Assembly (NCBI GenBank): GCA_002319885.1
Contig: DCFT01000133.1
Coordinates: 8,364-72,363, forward strand
DNA length: 64,000 nucleotides
Reading direction: 5' to 3'
From: Bacteroidales bacterium UBA1797
GTDB taxonomy: Bacteria > Bacteroidota > Bacteroidia > Bacteroidales > VadinHA17
The position numbers and the translations under genes were made by a program. This document shows, piece by piece, positions 52,897-61,072 of this stretch (the stretch's first letter is position 1; every line of letters begins with the position of its first letter). The notes under the pieces are model-generated. The model saw nothing but the letters and a program-made list of their open reading frames with translations, was not told where the DNA came from and did not search any database.

Positions 52897-55812
52897 GTGA
52901 TGGCTCATATTGACACGATGCCGGATATGAAGAAATCCTTTCCATGGAAACTGGTAGTGGTTTTCATTTTTTTTTCGATAGCTATCATCCTGACAGGAAC
53001 ATACTATTATCTCAAACAAAGGAGCCGGATTTATACTGATGAGGAAAATAGTCTTTCTGCGATTGGATCACTAAAAATAAGACAGATTGAAGAATGGCAT
53101 TCAGAGCGACTTTCAGATGCCGATGTTATCAAAGATAATTTGCCACTGATAAGAAGTATTGAACAATTCCTGATCCACAAAAACAAGAATTTAAAAACTG
53201 AGATTTACGGTTGGATGCATACAGTAAGTTCAGGGAATGATTATAGTAATGTTCTACTGCTTGATAATAAGCTAAAAGTCAGATTATCGACTATTCAAAA
53301 TGATTCTGTTGCCGGTGATGCAATTGATGGTGAACTGAAAGATGTATTAAAAAATCATAATATTATAATTACGGATCTCCATAGATCAAAAATTGTCCCC
53401 GCAGTTCATATGGATATCCTTGTTCCACTTATTGATTCTGTGATTAAGAAACAGACTCTGGTTGGAATTATTATTCTTAGGATTAATCCGGGAAAGATAC
53501 TGTTTCCTCTTATCCGGACATGGCCCACGCCGAGTAAGAGCTCGGAAACACTTTTGATTCGTAGAGATGGTGACAGCGTATTGTTTCTTAATGAATTGAG
53601 ACACAGGCAAAATACATCATTTAAACTCAGGCTTCCTTTAAGTGAAACACTTCCCGCATCAATGGCTTTAGAAGGTAAAGTTGGCCTTGCCCAGGGTTTA
53701 GATTACAGGAATATTCCGGTTGTGGCCTGGCTGGCCGATGTACCGGGTTTTCCATGGAAGATGGTGGCAAAAGTTGACAAAGCTGAGATACAGGAGCCAT
53801 TGAAAAACCAATTCTTTTTTACGATTATAGGGACTATCTTATTGATTCTGATAAATGCTTCAATTTTTGGATTCTGGATATGGAATCAACAGGTAAGGGC
53901 CTATCGTAATCAACTTAAGGTTGAGAGGGCTATCAGGGAATCGGAAGAGAAGTTTGCGACTGCCTTTGAGCTTAGCCCGGTATCGATTACTATCTCTTCG
54001 CTGGTTGATAATAAATTCATGGATGTAAATAACACGTTTCTTGATGATTTTGAATATACCCGTGATGAGGTAATAGGCCGGACTGCCAGAGAATTGGAGA
54101 TATGGGACATTGACAAAGAAAGGCAATGGGTTATAAATGAGATTGCTGAAAAAGCAAAAATATTCGGCAAGGTAATCAAATACCGGTCGAAGTCGGGCAA
54201 ACTTATTTACGGACTCTCCTCGATGTCTGTTGTGCACGTAAATGGACAACCCTGCTTTTTATCTACTTTCGTTAATATTACTGAAAAGATACTGGCTGAA
54301 CAGGCACAGGCCAGACTATTGCAAATTTTGGAGTCTAGTCTTAATGAAATCTATGTTTTTGATAATGAAACACTTCTCTTCGAATATGTCAACAAGGGAG
54401 CTCTTCGGAACCTTGGTTATTCTATGAATGAGATGAAAAGTATGACTCCTTTGGATCTGAAACCGGAATTTACGGATGACTCTTTTCGTAAGGCTATAGA
54501 GCCGCTTATACTAAAGCAACAGGAATTAATCGTTTTCGATACTTTTCATCGTAGATCCGATGGCAGCTTGTACCCGGTAGCTGTTCATCTGCAAATGGTT
54601 GAACTTGAAGAACACCCGGTATTTCTTGCTGTCATCATCGATATAACTGAACGCAGAAAAGTAGAAGCAGAACTGAAACTGCAGAGTGAGATTATGAGTC
54701 ATATGGCTGAAGCTGTGTATCTTGTCAGAATGGATGACGGTATTATTGTTTATACTAATTCCAGATTCGAAGAGTTGTTTGGCTATGAATCAGGAGAAAT
54801 GCTTGGTAAAAACGTTTCAATTGTTAATGCTCCTACAGTGAAAAATCCCGCCGAAACAGCCAGAGAAATTATGAGCACATTGGCTGATAAAGGTTTCTGG
54901 AAAGGAGAAGTCGAAAATATCAGAAAAAATGGCTCTGTTTTTTGGTCCGAGGCGAGTGTTACAGTTTTTGATCACTCAAAATTCGGGAATGTGTTGGTTT
55001 CTGTACATAATGATATATCCGATAGAAAACGGTCAGAGGTTGAGATCCGTCAGCTTAATCAAGAACTTGAACATAGGGTTGCCCAGAGAACTGAACAACT
55101 TGAAGCAGCCAATAAAGAACTTGAGGCATTCAGCTATTCAGTCTCACACGATCTCAGGGCTCCACTTCGTTCAGTTCATGGCTTTACAAAAATCTTAGTT
55201 GAAGATTATACCCAGGCGCTTGATGATGAGGGTAAAAGAATTTGTGGAGTTATATCTTCAAGTGCTGCACAAATGGGAGAGCTGATCGATGATCTGTTAA
55301 ATTTTTCAAGAATAGGAAGAAGCAGCATGAATCCATCTCTGGTTGAAATGAAAAAGATGACCAGCTCGATCTTCGAGGGAATTTCTTCGCCATCTGAAAA
55401 GGAAAGAATTAATCTTAAAATCGGGAAGTTGCCTAAGGTTCCGGGAGATCTCGCTTTGTTAAGTCAGGTCTGGACCAATCTGATATCAAATGCAATAAAA
55501 TACTCGTCTAAAAATCTGAATCCGGAGATTAAGATTGGTTCAAGTATTTCAGAAAAAATGGTCACCTATTATATTCAGGATAATGGTGTGGGTTTTGATA
55601 TGCAATATTCGCATAAGTTATTTGGAGTTTTTCAACGACTTCATACTGATGCTGAGTTTGAAGGAAATGGAGTGGGTCTTGCAATTGTGAAGAGAATTGT
55701 TCTGAGGCACGGTGGCAAAGTATGGGCAGAAGGTACGATTGGAAAAGGAGCAACCTTCTATTTCAGCCTACCGAGAGAAGGCAACGGGCTTCTGGCGACA
55801 GGAAAATATTAA
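52897..55812 (+). CDS. membrane PAS sensor histidine kinase
   Basis: A 971-residue kinase. TM1 (about 16-37) and TM2 (about 308-332) enclose a periplasmic sensor of roughly 270 residues, probably CACHE-like. Three PAS domains follow (about 345-470, 475-590, 595-715), then a coiled coil and a phytochrome-type kinase core with H751 in SVSHDLRAPLRSV and a GNGVGLAI ATPase lid. Cores of this type usually pair with short CheY/Rcp1-like regulators, and one lies 70 nt downstream. It is the only membrane-bound sensor in the cluster. Confidence 0.9.
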   Translation: MMAHIDTMPDMKKSFPWKLVVVFIFFSIAIILTGTYYYLKQRSRIYTDEENSLSAIGSLKIRQIEEWHSERLSDADVIKDNLPLIRSIEQFLIHKNKNLKTEIYGWMHTVSSGNDYSNVLLLDNKLKVRLSTIQNDSVAGDAIDGELKDVLKNHNIIITDLHRSKIVPAVHMDILVPLIDSVIKKQTLVGIIILRINPGKILFPLIRTWPTPSKSSETLLIRRDGDSVLFLNELRHRQNTSFKLRLPLSETLPASMALEGKVGLAQGLDYRNIPVVAWLADVPGFPWKMVAKVDKAEIQEPLKNQFFFTIIGTILLILINASIFGFWIWNQQVRAYRNQLKVERAIRESEEKFATAFELSPVSITISSLVDNKFMDVNNTFLDDFEYTRDEVIGRTARELEIWDIDKERQWVINEIAEKAKIFGKVIKYRSKSGKLIYGLSSMSVVHVNGQPCFLSTFVNITEKILAEQAQARLLQILESSLNEIYVFDNETLLFEYVNKGALRNLGYSMNEMKSMTPLDLKPEFTDDSFRKAIEPLILKQQELIVFDTFHRRSDGSLYPVAVHLQMVELEEHPVFLAVIIDITERRKVEAELKLQSEIMSHMAEAVYLVRMDDGIIVYTNSRFEELFGYESGEMLGKNVSIVNAPTVKNPAETAREIMSTLADKGFWKGEVENIRKNGSVFWSEASVTVFDHSKFGNVLVSVHNDISDRKRSEVEIRQLNQELEHRVAQRTEQLEAANKELEAFSYSVSHDLRAPLRSVHGFTKILVEDYTQALDDEGKRICGVISSSAAQMGELIDDLLNFSRIGRSSMNPSLVEMKKMTSSIFEGISSPSEKERINLKIGKLPKVPGDLALLSQVWTNLISNAIKYSSKNLNPEIKIGSSISEKMVTYYIQDNGVGFDMQYSHKLFGVFQRLHTDAEFEGNGVGLAIVKRIVLRHGGKVWAEGTIGKGATFYFSLPREGNGLLATGKY

Positions 55813-55821
55813 ATGAGATAC

Positions 55822-55843
55822 CGGACGCCTGATGCCCGACGCC
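55822..55843. repeat. short GACGCC/GATGCC word repeat
   Basis: GACGCC, GATGCC and GACGCC occur in tandem within 22 nt between the membrane kinase and its regulator. It could be a remnant of the word-array class seen in other gaps. Confidence 0.4.
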
Positions 55844-55882
55844 AATACAAAATAGTACTCACATTCTTAATAATAATATATC

Positions 55883-56326
55883 ATGGAAGATTTTAGTGCA
55901 GTCGAAATTTTAATAGTGGAAGACAATTCAAAAGATGCTGAACTTACGCTGCGTGCCTTGAAAAAGAATAACCTGGCAAATCATATTCTGGTAGCAAAGG
56001 ACGGCGCTGAAGCTCTTGATTTTTTCTTTTGCAGGGGGAAGTTTGAAATGCGGAGCTTTACTAATCCGCCGAAAGTTGTTCTTTTAGACCTGAAGCTTCC
56101 TAAGGTAAACGGGCTGGAGGTTCTTAAAATTATTAAGTCCGATAAACGAACTGCTCTTATTCCTGTTGTTGTTGTGACATCATCAAGACAGGAACCTGAT
56201 ATAATGGAAGCTTATAAGCTCGGCGTGAATAGCTATGTTGTCAAACCGGTTGATTTTGAGCAGTTTGTGAATGCAATGAGTAGCCTGGGATTGTACTGGC
56301 TGCTGGTGAACGAACCAATTAAATAG
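55883..56326 (+). CDS. single-domain response regulator (CheY/Rcp1-like)
   Basis: A 147-residue receiver without an output domain. The acidic pocket is VEDNSKDAE, phosphorylated D69 lies in LLDLKLPKVNG, and the conserved lysine is in VVKPVDFEQF. The Rcp1-type insertion (DFFFCRGKFEMRSF) links it to phytochrome-like kinases such as the one just upstream. It probably works as a phosphate relay or by protein contact. Confidence 0.92.
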   Translation: MEDFSAVEILIVEDNSKDAELTLRALKKNNLANHILVAKDGAEALDFFFCRGKFEMRSFTNPPKVVLLDLKLPKVNGLEVLKIIKSDKRTALIPVVVVTSSRQEPDIMEAYKLGVNSYVVKPVDFEQFVNAMSSLGLYWLLVNEPIK

Positions 56327-56441
56327 GAAGCAGAATGATTCTATAAGCTGAAAAGAGGATCAACTGATAGGTCGAAAAGATGACAGGTGAGGTAACAAAT
56401 TGCTGTTGAATCATATTAAGAACGAATAAACTATACATAAT

Positions 56442-59129
56442 ATGGCGGTAAAGCTGAAGATATTATTTGTGGAAGATGTTAAAACAGATGCGGAGCTGAT
56501 CAGTTGGGAAATGGAGAGAAATAATATCTTTTTTTCAAAAATACTTGTTGATAACCGTGAAGATTATCTTGATAGTATTAAAAATTTTGAACCCGATCTG
56601 ATAATTTCCGATTATTCACTTCCACATTTTGACGGGATGACAGCCCTTCTTCTTCGCAATGAACTGGCTCCGTTTATCCCTTTTATTCTGGTTACCGGGT
56701 CTGTAAATGAGGAGGTTGCCGTTGAGTGTATGAAAAGCGGTGCTGATGATTATATATTGAAAGATAATCTTTCCCGGCTTGGACCGGCAATTATTAATTC
56801 CATTAAGAAATCGAAGCTGGCAAGAGAGAAAGAAATCGCTGAAGAAGAGCTCAGGAACAGTGAAATGATGCTTCAAAAAGCGCAGACTATTGCACATATT
56901 GGTAACTGGGTGCTTGACCTATCGTTAAAAACAATGTGGGGTTCCGACGAAGCATCAAGAATATATGGACTGGTACAGGAAACTCACGAAATTTCATACG
57001 AACATGCAAAAAATATTCCATTACCCGAATACCGTTCTATGCTTGATGAGGCTCTGGACCGTTTGCTAAAGTATAATGAACCATATGAAATAGAATTTAA
57101 AATCAGACGTGAAAACGATGGAGCCATAAGATCGCTTTATTCAAAAGCTGAATTGGTGCTGGAACCCGACAATGAAAAAATTAAGGTGGTAGGTATCGTT
57201 CAGGATATTACTGATCGTAAAAATGCAGAGAATGCGTTGAAAGAAAGCGAAAATAAATATCGCAACATTTTTGAAAATGTCCAGGATGTTTTTTATGAGA
57301 CATCAATCGATGGAACAATTCTTGATGTCAGCCCTTCTATTGAGAAAGTGTCTCAAGGACTATATCATCGCAAAGATCTCATTGGTAAGTCAATGTATGA
57401 ATTTTACACTGATCCTGAAATGCGTATTTCAATCCTGTCAGAATTAGAGAAAAATGGGAGTGTCAGTGATTTTGAAATTACCCTTGGTGACCTTAATGAG
57501 TTTTATATTTATTGTTCTGTCTCGGCAAAGATAAGTATTGATGCTAATGGGCTCCCTGAAAAAATCATAGGCACCTTGCGCGATATTACGGACCGCAAGA
57601 AATCCGAGGAAGCTATCGAGCAGGAGCGAAGGATGCTTCGTACTCTTATTGACAACCTGCCTGACCCTATCTATGTACAGGATAAAGAATGCAGGAAAGT
57701 AATTGCCAATAGAGCGGATGTGGAGAATATCGGATGTAATGATGAAGCTGAAGTTCTTGGTAAGACGGATCTCGAACTATTTCCAGGCAAAATAGGCGAA
57801 CGTGGTTATGCAGATGATAAAAAAATTATAACTACAGGCATGCCGGTGTATGACCTTGAAGAAGAGTTTATCAGTGCAAAAGGTGTAAAACGCTGGTTGC
57901 TAACCACAAAAATTCCCTTGCACGATAAAGATGGAAATATCACAGGACTTGTTGGAATTGGTCATGATACCACTGAAAGGAAACAGATTGTAGAAGAGTT
58001 GATCATGGCGAAAGAAAAGGCTGAAGAAAGTGACAAACTTAAAACAGCATTTTTACATAACATATCGCATGAAATCAGAACTCCGATGAATGCAATTGTT
58101 GGATTTTCGGCTCTTCTCGGCGAACCAGATGTTGATGAGCAGACTCGAAATTCATATATTGAGGTTATAACGCAGAGCAGCAATCATCTGCTTTCGATAA
58201 TTACCGATATTGTTGACATCTCAAATATTGAAGCTAACCTTATTAAAATTGTAAAAAGTGAATTAAATATAAATTCTGCTTTAAACTCCTTATGTGTTCA
58301 GTTCTTGCTAAAAGCTTCTAAGAAAAACGTTAAGATGGAATGTGATACTTTATTGGCCGACTCTGACTCGTTGGTTATGACAGACAGTACTAAATTAATC
58401 GAGATACTGTCAAATTTGATAAGCAATGCAGTAAAATTCACAGATAAAGGTTTTATTAAACTGTCATGTAATCGGAAAAATGATTTTCTGGAATTCTGTA
58501 TATCAGATACTGGTATCGGAATCTCACCTCAGTTTCATGAAAAGATCTTCGATCGGTTTTATCAGGTTCAAAACAATGTATCAAGATTATATGAAGGTAC
58601 AGGGCTCGGACTATCTATTTCTAAAGCCTATGTTGAATTACTCGGTGGAAAAATCTGGTTATCATCAGAGCCTGGAAATGGGACCAAATTCTTTTTTACA
58701 ATTCCATATGAGAGGGCCAGGGTGGAACAAGATCAGGTCATTGAGAAGAAAGCATCTGATAATTTTATTTTCCCTGTGAAAAAAGTAATTCTTGTTGCAG
58801 AAGATGTTGAAAGCAATTTTAAGCTGATCAGATACTTTCTTGCAGGATCAAATGCTGAAGTACTCCACGCTTATAATGGAAAAGAAGCTGTAGAAAAATG
58901 CTTTGCTGAAAAGAATATCGATCTGATTTTAATGGATATTAAAATGCCGGTCATGGATGGCTATACAGCTGTAAAACTGATACGTAAAAGAAACACCAAA
59001 ATTCCTATAATTGCTCAGACAGCTTACGCCGATGATAAAGATAAAGCGATTGAATGCGGATGCTCGGGTTTCATTTCAAAGCCATTTGATAAAAAAAGTC
59101 TGTTTAAGGTTCTGTCAGAATTTATTTAG
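56442..59129 (+). CDS. hybrid sensor kinase, REC-PAS3-HK-REC
   Basis: An 895-residue soluble hybrid. It has an N-terminal receiver (D57 in IISDYSLPHFDG), three PAS domains (about 135-260, 265-390, 395-515), HisKA with H543 in ISHEIRTPMNAIVGF, an ATPase with DTGIGI and GTGLGLSI, and a C-terminal receiver with D832 in LMDIKMPVMDG. Two receivers around one kinase fit a node that is both controlled by other kinases and passes phosphate onward. Its C-terminal receiver would need an Hpt partner; a lone Hpt gene lies at 17.9 kb. It closes the cluster. Confidence 0.9.
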   Translation: MAVKLKILFVEDVKTDAELISWEMERNNIFFSKILVDNREDYLDSIKNFEPDLIISDYSLPHFDGMTALLLRNELAPFIPFILVTGSVNEEVAVECMKSGADDYILKDNLSRLGPAIINSIKKSKLAREKEIAEEELRNSEMMLQKAQTIAHIGNWVLDLSLKTMWGSDEASRIYGLVQETHEISYEHAKNIPLPEYRSMLDEALDRLLKYNEPYEIEFKIRRENDGAIRSLYSKAELVLEPDNEKIKVVGIVQDITDRKNAENALKESENKYRNIFENVQDVFYETSIDGTILDVSPSIEKVSQGLYHRKDLIGKSMYEFYTDPEMRISILSELEKNGSVSDFEITLGDLNEFYIYCSVSAKISIDANGLPEKIIGTLRDITDRKKSEEAIEQERRMLRTLIDNLPDPIYVQDKECRKVIANRADVENIGCNDEAEVLGKTDLELFPGKIGERGYADDKKIITTGMPVYDLEEEFISAKGVKRWLLTTKIPLHDKDGNITGLVGIGHDTTERKQIVEELIMAKEKAEESDKLKTAFLHNISHEIRTPMNAIVGFSALLGEPDVDEQTRNSYIEVITQSSNHLLSIITDIVDISNIEANLIKIVKSELNINSALNSLCVQFLLKASKKNVKMECDTLLADSDSLVMTDSTKLIEILSNLISNAVKFTDKGFIKLSCNRKNDFLEFCISDTGIGISPQFHEKIFDRFYQVQNNVSRLYEGTGLGLSISKAYVELLGGKIWLSSEPGNGTKFFFTIPYERARVEQDQVIEKKASDNFIFPVKKVILVAEDVESNFKLIRYFLAGSNAEVLHAYNGKEAVEKCFAEKNIDLILMDIKMPVMDGYTAVKLIRKRNTKIPIIAQTAYADDKDKAIECGCSGFISKPFDKKSLFKVLSEFI

Positions 59130-59271
59130 ACTCTGGCTTTAAAATTATGGAAAATATAAACCATAGCTTACTAAGTTAGATTAAGATTTCCCATTCTCCA
59201 TTTTGGTTCTATATTACAAGAACACATTTGTTTGTTAGTCCTGGTATTTTAATAATCTTAATATCAGAATA

Positions 59272-59994
59272 TTATAGCTTGTTTAGAAAATCAAGAACCA
59301 TCTCTTCGTCATTATTGTAAGATTTTGCTTCAACAATAGTATTTATCAGTTCTTTTTTGTCGGGAAACATTTTAAAAAGCGATTTTTTTGACAGTTGGAT
59401 CTGATGAAAAATACTATCGGGCTTCATAATATAATATTTGTAATAGGTTGTATATTCATCATATCGTCTGTCGGCACTATAGGGATCTTTGTAATCGGCA
59501 GGGATTAGTTTTTTTACAGGGAGTTTTATAAAATAAAAGCTTCCATCCTTTAAAACCTGAAAGAATTTCCCGTTCTTAATATCTCTTTCGAAATATTTAC
59601 TGTCTGATATTCTGAAAAGCATCTCTTTCCCGGCATTAATTATTTTTACTTCATTAACCAGATCTGAATTTATATAAAGCAACTTTCCTGTCTTTGGATA
59701 ATAGAATATCAATGAATTCGAAACAATGTCGATATTAGCCTGCAGTTGTATAAAGTAATCTTGTCCTTTTATATTAAGAAATGAAGGCATGAGTGTATCG
59801 AATAATCTTGGGCTTCCTTTAATCCCTTCATATCTTGTATCAAATCCTACACCCCCGGTAGAATATGGAGCCAGGTTGCCTATTGCTTTCAGATTCTGTT
59901 CCGCAGTCAACCCGGTTTGATAGAGTTCATTTGCCTGTGAATAAACATTATAGACACAAAGACAGAAAATAACGATCGATAATAACTTTTTCAT
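59272..59994 (-). CDS. exported protein of unknown function
   Basis: A 240-residue protein with a signal peptide (about 1-19, ending VYSQ). The mature part has beta-type segments such as GVGFDTRYEGIKGSPRLFD and DIVSNSLIFYYPKTGKLLYIN, and a conserved-looking middle (SKYFERDIKNGKFFQVL). I associate it with uncharacterised Bacteroidota periplasmic proteins. It has no cysteine lipobox, no catalytic motif and no sorting domain. It is a single gene facing the hybrid kinase. Confidence 0.7.
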   Translation of the reverse strand: MKKLLSIVIFCLCVYNVYSQANELYQTGLTAEQNLKAIGNLAPYSTGGVGFDTRYEGIKGSPRLFDTLMPSFLNIKGQDYFIQLQANIDIVSNSLIFYYPKTGKLLYINSDLVNEVKIINAGKEMLFRISDSKYFERDIKNGKFFQVLKDGSFYFIKLPVKKLIPADYKDPYSADRRYDEYTTYYKYYIMKPDSIFHQIQLSKKSLFKMFPDKKELINTIVEAKSYNNDEEMVLDFLNKL

Positions 59995-60263
59995 ATCAGG
60001 CCTTCTGGTTTGATAATTAAATCAAATAATTACTTACAAAACTAAGAAATCTGATTCAAGTAAAAGCTTATTTATTGTGATGAATTGTAAAAAAGCAGTT
60101 TAAGCTCAGAGAAGTATAAAGGGTTCCACAGTACTTGAAAGTTCTTTAGCATCTTTTAAAAAAACTTTACGATATTTGCACTGCCTTAATTTTTTATGCC
60201 TCAAGGCAGAAAAGAGGTTGGATTAATCATTTAGTGTATTCAAATTTAAATTTTGTAATCCAA

Positions 60264-60878
60264 ATGAAAAAATTAATTGTAGGTATTATGGTATTTATAA
60301 GTTTATTTGGCTTAACATCAGGCAAAAGCGACACTGATCCTTCAACATGGAGCAGCAAAAAGGTAGAGAAGTGGTTTGCAGAAAAAGAATGGATAGGCGG
60401 CTGGACGGTTACACCTGATGCTTCGATAAACAAAAGAGAGCTTGCTATATCTTATTTTAGAAACAAAGAGAGATGGGATAAGGCTTTTGCGTTTTTGAAA
60501 AACAGTGATCTGGCAAAACTTGATTTAAAACGATATGATATTGACGGCACTAACCTTTTTGCAACCGTAAGCGAGTATACAAGCAAAAATGAGGCTGATG
60601 CGAAATTTGAGGCACACAGAAAATATATTGACATTCAATATGTGGAAAGTGGTAAAGAGATAATAAATATTGCACCGCTGAATACAGCTGAGGAAATTAC
60701 CAGCCCATATGATGAGGCAAACGACATTGAATTTCTGACATTTGATAATGCTGTAAATTGTAAGGCAACGCCTTCAAATTTCTTCATCTTCTTCCCCGGT
60801 GATGCTCATCGTCCCGGTTTGAAGGATGGGGTAAATTCTCCTGTACGCAAAATTGTAGTAAAGGTGAAAGTAGATTAG
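60264..60878 (+). CDS. exported YhcH/YjgK/YiaL (DUF386) family protein
   Basis: A DUF386 beta-barrel of cupin-like fold, usually about 150 residues, cytosolic and linked to sugar-acid or sialic-acid catabolism. Family motifs are seen: FEAHRKYIDIQYVESGKE, the metal-ligand-rich FIFFPGDAHRPGL and the C-terminal VRKIVVKV. This copy is 204 residues because it carries a signal peptide (MKKLIVGIMVFISLFGLTSG) and an extra helix before the domain. I use the ATG at 60264; the longer GTG frame adds only nine residues ahead of the signal. No sugar operon surrounds it. Confidence 0.85.
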   Translation: MKKLIVGIMVFISLFGLTSGKSDTDPSTWSSKKVEKWFAEKEWIGGWTVTPDASINKRELAISYFRNKERWDKAFAFLKNSDLAKLDLKRYDIDGTNLFATVSEYTSKNEADAKFEAHRKYIDIQYVESGKEIINIAPLNTAEEITSPYDEANDIEFLTFDNAVNCKATPSNFFIFFPGDAHRPGLKDGVNSPVRKIVVKVKVD

Positions 60879-61072
60879 CTGCGGGTAGGCATAAAGGTAC
60901 ACTTGCCGTCGGAAATTGCGGTACTGAAATATTTTGACAAGTTTCAGATTGCTAGTTTGAGATTCTTTAAAAACCTGTCTGACATTTTCAATATTTATTA
61001 TTTACCGCATATCATACCTTTATGAACAATCTGCTTCTTTTAACAGTTATTCCAAAGTATTGACATTATTCG

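Noticed and set aside
53860..54249. 129-residue minus-strand frame inside the membrane kinase
   Set aside because: It is the antisense of the TM2-PAS region with no family resemblance.
59238..59266. terminator near CTGGTATT/AATATCAG
   Set aside because: The stem is weak, includes a wobble pair and lacks a T-run.
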